Shown here piece after piece: positions 58,609 to 64,000 of a stretch of DNA of 64,000 nucleotides; position 1 is the first letter of the stretch; every line of letters begins with the position of its first letter. The translations under genes and the position numbers were made by a program. Origin of the DNA: Chryseobacterium sp. OV279 (GTDB lineage: Bacteria; Bacteroidota; Bacteroidia; Flavobacteriales; Weeksellaceae); contig NZ_FQUD01000003.1 in assembly GCF_900128945.1 (NCBI RefSeq), positions 806,001 to 870,000 of the forward strand. The letters run 5' to 3'. The notes beneath the pieces are model-generated. The model was given only the letters and a program-made list of their open reading frames with translations. It did no database searches and was not told where the DNA came from.

Positions 58609-59106
58609 TTAGTTAAGGTTAGATTTGTTTAAATAATTTTGAACTAATTCGTTTTGAGCTTCGTTGTTATCCAACTTCTGCTTAAGGATAGATTCAGCGA
58701 TGTTTACAGATAAAGCACCGATTTGAGTTTTGATGTCTGCCATAGCAGCATTTTTCTCAGTCTGGATCGTTTGCTTAGCTGCTTCAATCATTTTGTCGCC
58801 TTCATTTTTAGCTGCATCTTTAGCCTCACCTACGATTCTATCTTTAATTTCTCTCGCTTCTTTAAGGATAGCATCTCTTTCGATTTTAGCTTCACGAATA
58901 ATTCTTTCGTTATCCTCTTTTAAAGTCTCCATTTCTTTTCTTGCCAATTTAGCCTGATTAAGAGCATCAACAATAGAAGTTTCTCTGTCATTGATCGATT
59001 TTAAAATAGGTTTCCAGGCAAATTTGCCTAACAAAAATAATAATGCTAGAAAAATAACAGACTGGATAATAAATAATCCTGATGAAAACTGGTGAATTAA
59101 TTCCAT
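58609..59106 (-). CDS. atpF: ATP synthase Fo b subunit
   Basis: Peripheral stalk. 165 residues from ATG 59106 (MELIHQFSSGLF); the longer frame from 59151 would include part of the space after atpE. One N-terminal membrane helix (LFIIQSVIFLALLFLLGKFAW, about residues 12-32) with the conserved KxAWKPI, then a long charged coiled coil (RETSIVDALNQAKLARKEMETLKEDNERIIREAKIERDAIL) to the C-terminus, ending in IAESILKQKLDNNEAQNELVQNYL. It is followed by atpH after 2 bp. Confidence 0.94.
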   Translation of the reverse strand: MELIHQFSSGLFIIQSVIFLALLFLLGKFAWKPILKSINDRETSIVDALNQAKLARKEMETLKEDNERIIREAKIERDAILKEAREIKDRIVGEAKDAAKNEGDKMIEAAKQTIQTEKNAAMADIKTQIGALSVNIAESILKQKLDNNEAQNELVQNYLNKSNLN

Positions 59107-59191
59107 TATATAAATGTATAAATAATTATTACTTTTTTTCTTAAAAACCATTACCTGTAACCAACCGTTACGGGTAATGGTTTGATTTTAA

Positions 59192-59386
59192 TTAGTTTAC
59201 TGCGAATAGAGCAGCAAACGCAACACCTTCAACAAGTGCAGCAGCGATAAGCATAGCTGTTTGGATTTTTCCAGATTGCTCAGGTTGTCTAGCGATAGCT
59301 TCAAGAGCAGCAGCTCCGATTTTACCAAGACCGATACCTACACCTAGTACTACGATACCAGCACCTACAATTTTAGGGATTTCCAT
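59192..59386 (-). CDS. atpE: ATP synthase Fo c subunit
   Basis: Rotor ring subunit. 64 residues, two hairpin helices: GAGIVVLGVGIGLGKIGAAALEAI and IQTAMLIAAALVEGVAFAALFA, joined by the polar loop ARQPEQSGK (RQP at 33-35). The H+-carrying Glu is Glu53 (ALVEGVAF). The sequence lacks the Na+-ligand set of Na+ ATPases as far as can be judged (Gly-Ile-Gly stretch in helix 1). atpF starts 85 bp further on. Confidence 0.97.
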   Translation of the reverse strand: MEIPKIVGAGIVVLGVGIGLGKIGAAALEAIARQPEQSGKIQTAMLIAAALVEGVAFAALFAVN

Positions 59387-59433
59387 AATATATAATTTTA
59401 AAAAATTTGTTTTACTTTAATTTACAATTTCAA

Positions 59434-60534
59434 TTAGTGAGCTGCATGATGTTCGTGCTCGTGCTCCTGTACTGCCATTCCGATGAACAAAGCTGATAAC
59501 ATCGTAAAGATATAAGCCTGTAGGAATGCAACCAATACTTCCAATAAATAGATCACTAACGTTAAGAACGGGAATGCAACACCAGCTGCGAAGTTCTTAA
59601 ATACATAGATCAATCCGATCAAACTCATTACTACGATGTGTCCTGCCGTCATGTTAGCAAAAAGACGGATCATCAATGCGAAAGGCTTAGTAATCGTTCC
59701 TAACAATTCGATTGGCAACATGATCAGCTTCATAGGTACAGGTACTCCCGGCATCCAGAAGATGTGCTTCCAGTAATCTTTGTTAGCAGAGAACGTCGTG
59801 ATTAAATACGTAAGGATTGCAAGGAAGAATGTCATGGTAATATTACCTGTAACATTGATTCCGAAAGGCATTAATCCTAATACGTTAAGGAATAAGATAA
59901 AGAAGAATACGGTTAACAGGTAACCCATAAATCTTTTATACTTGTGTCCGATGTTCGGGATCGCTACTTCGTCTCTTACGAAAATGATTAACGGCTCTAA
60001 GAATCTTGCTGCTCCTGTAGGAACTACTGATTTCTTGTAAGATTTAGCCATTCCAGCAAATACTACCAGCATAAAGACAGATACTAATAAAAGAATAAGT
60101 ACACTCTTTGTAATGGAAAGATCTAAAGGTCTTTCGTTAGTAGGAAAACCATCTTCACCAAGTGTTAAAGTTCCTGCTGCATCCGTTTTGAAAATTTTCT
60201 CGTGGTGCAGTTTATAATAAGAACCGTCTACTTCAGTAGTTTCACCGTGCATGAAACCTTCTTTACTGTTGCTCATAAAAGCGTGGATTCCGTTATCATA
60301 AAAAATAACCGGAAGAGGGAATCCGATGTGGTGACCATCTTTATCCACCATCAATGTAAAGTCATGAGCATCCAACAAGTGATGATCGATGAACTCTTTG
60401 TTTTCTTTACTTGCTTTGTCTTTTTCTGAAAGCTCCTGTGCTGGAACTGTTCCGGCAGCAGCCTCACCGTGCTGTGCAGACACTAAGTTTAATACAAAAA
60501 TACTGTAGAATAAAACTGCGAATTTCTTAAACAT
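59434..60534 (-). CDS. atpB: ATP synthase Fo a subunit
   Basis: Proton channel subunit. 366 residues from ATG 60534 (MFKKFAVLFYSIFV); the longer frame from 60558 begins at a TTG that is part of the -7 promoter. A signal-like N-terminus and an extra periplasmic region of about 110 residues (HLLDAHDFTLMVDKDGHHIGFPL, a Bacteroidota feature) precede the helices. The core has PLIIFVRDEVAIPNIGHKYKRFMGYLLTVFFFILFLNVLGLMPFG, and the essential Arg of helix 4/5 is in MIRLFANMTAGHIVV. The C-terminus is rich in His (EHEHEHHAAH). It is the first atp gene. Confidence 0.96.
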   Translation of the reverse strand: MFKKFAVLFYSIFVLNLVSAQHGEAAAGTVPAQELSEKDKASKENKEFIDHHLLDAHDFTLMVDKDGHHIGFPLPVIFYDNGIHAFMSNSKEGFMHGETTEVDGSYYKLHHEKIFKTDAAGTLTLGEDGFPTNERPLDLSITKSVLILLLVSVFMLVVFAGMAKSYKKSVVPTGAARFLEPLIIFVRDEVAIPNIGHKYKRFMGYLLTVFFFILFLNVLGLMPFGINVTGNITMTFFLAILTYLITTFSANKDYWKHIFWMPGVPVPMKLIMLPIELLGTITKPFALMIRLFANMTAGHIVVMSLIGLIYVFKNFAAGVAFPFLTLVIYLLEVLVAFLQAYIFTMLSALFIGMAVQEHEHEHHAAH

Positions 60535-60555
60535 TGATAGGTTTTTTTCGTTGTG

Positions 60556-60584
60556 CAAAAATATAATATTTTTTCTATTTTCAA
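60556..60584 (-). promoter_or_regulatory. Promoter of the atp operon
   Basis: -7 box TATTTTTG at 60556-60563 and TTG at 60582-60584, 18 bp apart on the minus strand. The start would fall near 60549, 15 nt before ATG 60534. Confidence 0.65.
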
Positions 60585-60593
60585 TAAATAATT

Positions 60594-60965
60594 TTACTGT
60601 TTTTTGTCATGATTAATCAGCTTAATCGCATAGTAGGTAAGCAGCGTGGTCAGGACGAAATAAGGGATAATGAAATGAAATTTATAGCCTGGAATCACTT
60701 CAAAGTTCAATTTCTTCCTGATTAAGTACATTAAACCGAATTTTAAAAGGATCAAACCAATCACAGACAGCCCTAAAAATTCCGGCACTACTCTATTAAT
60801 TAAAACAATCATTGTAATCATCAGCATAAACATTACACTTAAAAAAAGATAAAATTTAACAATAATAATCTCATCTAAGTGAAAAACAAATTTCCAAAGG
60901 GAAAAATGGATCAGAAATGTTAAAAAGAATAATACCGTAACTAAGATATTAGGATTTAATTTCAT
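60594..60965 (-). CDS. DUF6168-like membrane protein
   Basis: A 123-residue membrane protein with four helices, at about residues 8-26 (VTVLFFLTFLIHFSLWKF), 33-55 (IIIVKFYLFLSVMFMLMITMIV), 60-80 (VVPEFLGLSVIGLILLKFGLMYL) and 95-115 (FHFIIPYFVLTTLLTYYAIKLI). It recalls DUF6168, found upstream of the ATP synthase genes in Flavobacteriia, and may take the place of AtpI. ATG 60965 is chosen (MKLNPNILVTVLFF) with a TATTTTTG element at 61017-61024. A role in Fo assembly is inferred from its position only. Confidence 0.7.
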   Translation of the reverse strand: MKLNPNILVTVLFFLTFLIHFSLWKFVFHLDEIIIVKFYLFLSVMFMLMITMIVLINRVVPEFLGLSVIGLILLKFGLMYLIRKKLNFEVIPGYKFHFIIPYFVLTTLLTYYAIKLINHDKKQ

Positions 60966-61016
60966 TATAAACTTATTTTCAACCTCTGTTTCTATGAGGT
61001 TTATTTTAACTGATCG

Positions 61017-61024
61017 CAAAAATA
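61017..61024 (-). promoter_or_regulatory. Promoter -7 element of the DUF6168-like gene
   Basis: Minus strand TATTTTTG, 52 bp before ATG 60965, close to the divergent ffh promoter. Confidence 0.5.
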
Positions 61025-61101
61025 GACTTTTTCTATCGTATTTTCATACGATTTGATTTTTATCATTTTTTCTATATATATAATATTACGTGTCCGAACA
61101 C

Positions 61102-61131
61102 TTTGCATATGCTAAAAATTCCTTATTTTTG
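61102..61131 (+). promoter_or_regulatory. Promoter of ffh
   Basis: TTTG at 61102-61105 and TATTTTTG at 61124-61131, 18 bp apart; the start would be near 61137, 18 nt before ATG 61155. The best -33/-7 pair in the window. Confidence 0.7.
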
Positions 61132-61154
61132 CAAACCTATAATTTACAATAAAT

Positions 61155-62516
61155 ATGTTTAATAGTTTACAGGATAAATTAGACAAGGCTCTACATAATA
61201 TTTCCGGACGCGGAAAAATCACAGAGATCAACGTAGCGGAGACCGTAAAGGAAATCCGTAGAGCGCTGGTAGATGCCGACGTTAACTATAAAGTTGCAAA
61301 AGATCTTACCAAAAGAGTTCAGGATAAAGCTTTAGGGCAAAACGTTCTTACTTCCCTTACACCGGGACAGTTGATGACGAAAATCGTTCATGACGAATTA
61401 GTAGAACTTATGGGAGGTTCTCAGGAAGGAATCAATCTTTCAGGGAAACCGTCTGTGATCCTTATTGCGGGTCTGCAGGGTTCCGGTAAGACTACTTTCT
61501 CCGGAAAACTGGCTCATCATTTAAAAACAAAAAGAGCAAAAAAACCTTTATTGGTTGCCTGTGACGTTTACCGTCCGGCTGCTATTGACCAGCTTAAAGT
61601 ATTGGGAGGCCAGATCGGGGTTCCCGTATTTACAGAGGAAGGTTCTACTAATCCTTCTACCATTGCTGAAAACGCGATTGCTTTCGCAAAGGCAAACGGT
61701 CATGATGTAGTAATCGTGGATACCGCAGGACGTCTTGCGATTGACGAGCAGATGATGAACGAGATCAAATCCGTACATTATTTCATCAAGCCTCAGGAAA
61801 CATTATTCGTAGTAGATTCCATGACGGGTCAGGATGCTGTAAACACAGCTAAAGCGTTCAACGATGCTTTGAATTTTGACGGTGTTGTTCTTACCAAATT
61901 AGATGGTGATACGAGAGGGGGTGCTGCTTTAACGATTCGTTCGGTAGTAGAAAAACCTATCAAATTCATCTCTACCGGTGAGAAAATGGAAGCTTTAGAT
62001 GTTTTCTATCCGGAAAGGATGGCAGACAGAATCTTAGGAATGGGAGACGTTGTTTCCTTAGTAGAAAGAGCTCAGGAGCAGTTTGATGAGGAAGAAGCTA
62101 AGAAACTACACAAAAAGATCGCTAAAAACGAATTTGGTTTTGATGATTTCCTTAAGCAGATCAACCAGATTAAGAAGATGGGTAATATGAAAGACCTTAT
62201 GGGAATGATTCCGGGGGTTGGAAAAGCCATCAAAGATGTTGAGATCAGTGATGATGCATTCAAACATATTGAAGCGATCATTTATTCTATGACTCCGGAC
62301 GAAAGAAGAAGACCTTCTATCATCAATACCCAGAGAAAACAGAGAATTGCAAAAGGAGCAGGAAGAAAAATTGAAGATGTGAATCAGCTGATGAAGCAGT
62401 TCGAGCAAATGGGGAAAATGATGAAGATGATGCAGGGACCTCAGGGAAAACAGATGATGCAGATGATGAGCAAAATGCCAAACATGCCTGGAATGGGCGG
62501 AATGATGGGCAAATAA
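61155..62516 (+). CDS. ffh: Signal recognition particle protein Ffh
   Basis: GTPase that carries nascent membrane proteins to FtsY. 453 residues. The N domain (1-90) is helical, the G domain has GLQGSGKTTFSGKLAHHLK (G1, about residue 107), DTAGRLAIDEQMM (G3) and TKLDGDTRGGAALTIRSV (G4 and box). The M domain is Met-rich (NMKDLMGMIPGVG, and the C-terminal run of MMKMMQGPQG, QMMQMMSKMPNMPGMGG), which binds signal peptides and 4.5S RNA. The gene is transcribed divergently from the DUF6168-like gene and ends at a strong terminator. The 4.5S RNA gene was not found here. Confidence 0.98.
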   Translation: MFNSLQDKLDKALHNISGRGKITEINVAETVKEIRRALVDADVNYKVAKDLTKRVQDKALGQNVLTSLTPGQLMTKIVHDELVELMGGSQEGINLSGKPSVILIAGLQGSGKTTFSGKLAHHLKTKRAKKPLLVACDVYRPAAIDQLKVLGGQIGVPVFTEEGSTNPSTIAENAIAFAKANGHDVVIVDTAGRLAIDEQMMNEIKSVHYFIKPQETLFVVDSMTGQDAVNTAKAFNDALNFDGVVLTKLDGDTRGGAALTIRSVVEKPIKFISTGEKMEALDVFYPERMADRILGMGDVVSLVERAQEQFDEEEAKKLHKKIAKNEFGFDDFLKQINQIKKMGNMKDLMGMIPGVGKAIKDVEISDDAFKHIEAIIYSMTPDERRRPSIINTQRKQRIAKGAGRKIEDVNQLMKQFEQMGKMMKMMQGPQGKQMMQMMSKMPNMPGMGGMMGK

Positions 62517-62540
62517 TAAAGCTTACAGCCACAAGACATA

Positions 62541-62576
62541 AAAAAACTCTCAGAATTTCTGAGAGTTTTTTGTTTT
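62541..62576 (+). terminator. Terminator of ffh
   Basis: Stem AACTCTCAGAA with TTCTGAGAGTT and a following T-run, 25 bp after the stop at 62516. Confidence 0.9.
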
Positions 62577-62619
62577 GTTTTATCCTTAATTCGTTCTAAA
62601 AAGATGAATAAAGACACTC

Positions 62620-62675
62620 CTGATTTCTATCTTCGAACTTCAATAACTTCCCTCTTCGAGCTTCTGACTTCCCGA
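62620..62675. repeat. Dispersed A/G-rich intergenic phrase
   Basis: On the minus strand it reads GGGAAGTCAGAAGCTCGAAG, AGGGAAGTTATTGAAGTTCG and AAGATAGAAATCA in series. It resembles the phrase AGACAGAAGATAGAAG at 55290. It lies between ffh and the beta-barrel gene. It has no clear coding content. Confidence 0.4.
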
Positions 62676-62725
62676 CATTATGATAAAAAATGAAATATCT
62701 TATCCCGAACTCAGGTTATTTTATC

Positions 62726-63382
62726 TTATTTGAATTTGTATCCCAACCCGATCTGGAAGAAATTCATTTTCAATTTTTCATCGTTTACAGGATCTTTGAT
62801 CATGTTCGTCAGTCCGAAACTGTAACGCGCATCTACGAATAATCCTTTGTATACGTTATAATCAGCTCCAAAGAAAAGTCCGAAATCTGTAGATTTCAAA
62901 TTATCATTGAACGCTTTTTCAAGATATTCCTCTCCTGCACTGATCCCTTGAGGATTAGACATGGCTCCGCTCACCTCGATTTTTGCCGTCGTATTGGTTT
63001 TAAAACTCACATATGGACCTGCATAAATACCCAATTCCGGCGTTGCATAATACCTTGCGGATACAGGAATTACGATTCTGTTGAAGTTTAATTTTTCAGT
63101 GACAGAAACTCCTCCAGGCATTGATACCTTTGCTGTTCCTCCTAAATTAGCATATTCCACTTCTCCCTGAAGAGCAAATTTACTGTTCAGTTTGTGCTCA
63201 ACCAAAGCTCCTACATAGAATCCGGATTTTGATTTTAAATCCCCTGAAATCCCTCCAAATTCAATGCTGTTTTCGTTAGAATTCAGTTTAGAAGAAGCAT
63301 AACCTGCTTTTACACCAAATGTTGTCTGTGCATTCATGCCTGCAAAGAAAGCAAGCGCTGATGCCAATAAGATTTTTTTCAT
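62726..63382 (-). CDS. Outer-membrane beta-barrel (porin-family) protein
   Basis: A 218-residue exported protein with signal MKKILLASALAFFAGMNAQ. It forms eight or so amphipathic strands: TFGVKAGYASSKLN, GFYVGALVEHKLNSKFALQGEVEYANLGG, FNRIVIPVSARYYATPELGIYAGPYVSF, DFGLFFGADYNVYKGLFVDARYSFGLTNM and MNFFQIGLGYKFK, ending in Phe-Lys. This is the usual PorT/OmpW-like small barrel of Bacteroidetes (domain OMP_b-brl). Substrate or partner is unknown. The next gene upstream on the same strand is another barrel, separated by a terminator. Confidence 0.85.
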   Translation of the reverse strand: MKKILLASALAFFAGMNAQTTFGVKAGYASSKLNSNENSIEFGGISGDLKSKSGFYVGALVEHKLNSKFALQGEVEYANLGGTAKVSMPGGVSVTEKLNFNRIVIPVSARYYATPELGIYAGPYVSFKTNTTAKIEVSGAMSNPQGISAGEEYLEKAFNDNLKSTDFGLFFGADYNVYKGLFVDARYSFGLTNMIKDPVNDEKLKMNFFQIGLGYKFK

Positions 63383-63412
63383 GATTATTATTAAAAATTT
63401 TATTTTTAGTGG

Positions 63413-63447
63413 TAAAAAAAGCCCTAAAATAAATCTTAGGGCTTTCT
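63413..63447 (-). terminator. Terminator of the partial beta-barrel gene
   Basis: Ten-bp stem AAAGCCCTAA with TTAGGGCTTT and a U-run on the minus strand, 23 bp after the stop at 63470. Confidence 0.9.
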
Positions 63448-63469
63448 ATTTTGATAAATGCTTTGTTAA

Positions 63470-64000
63470 TTACTTAGCAAATACATATTTAACTCCGAAA
63501 GTTACAGCTGATAAATTCAATCCGAACTTGTAGTTGTTTACGCTTTTAGCACCATCAACATCAAATTTAGAAGTGTTGTATCCGAATTCACCGATAGTAG
63601 CTTCAATGCTCCAGTTCTTGTTCAAGAAATAATCTAAACCTGGCTTAATGTTAACTCCGATTGAAGTATAGTTAGCTTTAGTAGATGTAGATGTACTAGT
63701 TGTAGTAGATCCTGTAGTTGCAGTTGCGTTGATTTCGTTTTTCTCAGTACCGAATTCCATAGGAACTTCTAATTGACCGAAGATGTATAATTTGTCAGCA
63801 ATAGTCCAGTATTTTCTTACGAAAGGAGCTACAACAAATGCAGATTTTGTACCTTCGTTTTCAGTAACTACAGTAGTACCACCAAAAGAATTAGTTACGC
63901 TAGTTGTAGTTTTATCGTTTTTGTAACCTACTCCTAAACCTACAGCTAAGTTTGTTCCTACAAAGTAACCTACAGTAGGGATAACTTTGAAGCTTTCAAT
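63470..64000 (-). CDS. Outer-membrane beta-barrel protein, C-terminal part
   Basis: The frame is open to the right edge; 176 codons plus the stop are visible, and the start lies outside the window. Strand pairs are evident: IESFKVIPTVGYFVGTNLA, VGLGVGYKNDKTTTS, KSAFVVAPFVRKYWTIADKLYIFGQLEVPMEFG, YTSIGVNIKPGLDYFLNKNWSIEATIGEFGYN and FGLNLSAVTFGVKYVFAK, ending in a Phe-Ala-Lys as for BAM substrates. A Thr/Ser-rich loop lies at about 63667-63735. It is a member of the same flavobacterial barrel family as its neighbour, with loops that differ. No substrate can be named. Confidence 0.82.
   Translation of the reverse strand: MESFKVIPTVGYFVGTNLAVGLGVGYKNDKTTTSVTNSFGGTTVVTENEGTKSAFVVAPFVRKYWTIADKLYIFGQLEVPMEFGTEKNEINATATTGSTTTSTSTSTKANYTSIGVNIKPGLDYFLNKNWSIEATIGEFGYNTSKFDVDGAKSVNNYKFGLNLSAVTFGVKYVFAK

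Overview
This window looks like a chromosomal segment of a flavobacterium, most probably Chryseobacterium or a close relative (Weeksellaceae, Bacteroidota). The evidence is: low G+C; promoters with the Bacteroidota -7 element TAnnTTTG and a weak TTG/TTTG -33 box; menaquinone genes; six secreted proteins with C-terminal type IX secretion (T9SS) sorting domains; an F-type ATP synthase operon without atpD/atpC; a GG-leader peptide starting MKNLKKLTK; and many DUF families known mainly from Flavobacteriia. I see no rRNA, tRNA, CRISPR array, transposase, integrase or phage gene. The genus is inferred from familiarity, not from a search.

Layout. 1-7 kb: partial metallo-beta-lactamase-fold gene, SRPBCC protein, menA/menB, a TPR protein and gyrA. 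7-11 kb: small lipoproteins, a GNAT acetyltransferase, a YetF-like protein, an unlisted 44-residue GG-leader peptide (9172-9306), and a two-gene unit of a possible cysteine peptidase and a DUF7079 protein. 11-19 kb: uvrA, an isolated tssE-tssF-DUF3829 lipoprotein operon (type VI secretion baseplate genes) and an APC permease. 19-24 kb: DUF4920, an M14 peptidase, an 840-bp gene-free region with a cluster of TTTACATTTGTAA sites, then an XRE regulator and a T9SS cargo protein. 24-34 kb: proline dehydrogenase, a UbiA prenyltransferase, mevalonate kinase, a large secreted metalloprotease, a UMF1-type transporter and a thiolase. 34-36 kb: ECF sigma factor, anti-sigma-like protein and an envelope protein in one unit. 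36-42 kb: nucleoside permease, bifunctional nuclease, etfA/etfB and an SDR. 41-45 kb: three tandem T9SS-secreted paralogues. 45-55 kb: M20 dipeptidase, THUMP-like methyltransferase, DinB protein, methylmalonyl-CoA mutase small subunit, FtsB-like protein and udk, a secreted M36 metalloprotease, clpS and a CBS/CorC membrane protein. 55-61 kb: atpB-E-F-H-A-G with a DUF6168-like membrane protein upstream. 61-64 kb: ffh and two outer-membrane beta-barrel proteins, the last cut by the window edge.

Most genes are on the minus strand in short units ended by clear hairpin terminators. Together they serve respiration and energy (menaquinone, ETF, ATP synthase), acyl-CoA and isoprenoid metabolism, DNA topology and repair, membrane targeting, and extracellular proteolysis through T9SS. 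For several genes the longest open frame starts at a TTG that is really the end of the -7 promoter element; those starts have been moved to the downstream ATG.

The most unusual items are the XRE-associated site cluster (21036-21805), the 44-residue GG-leader peptide, the orphan tssE-tssF operon with a possible effector/immunity-like pair 5-7 kb away, the intercistronic hairpins in menB-menA and atpA-atpG, an 18-bp palindrome upstream of etfB, and a family of intergenic repeats containing TTGCTTCGCAAGTCAA.
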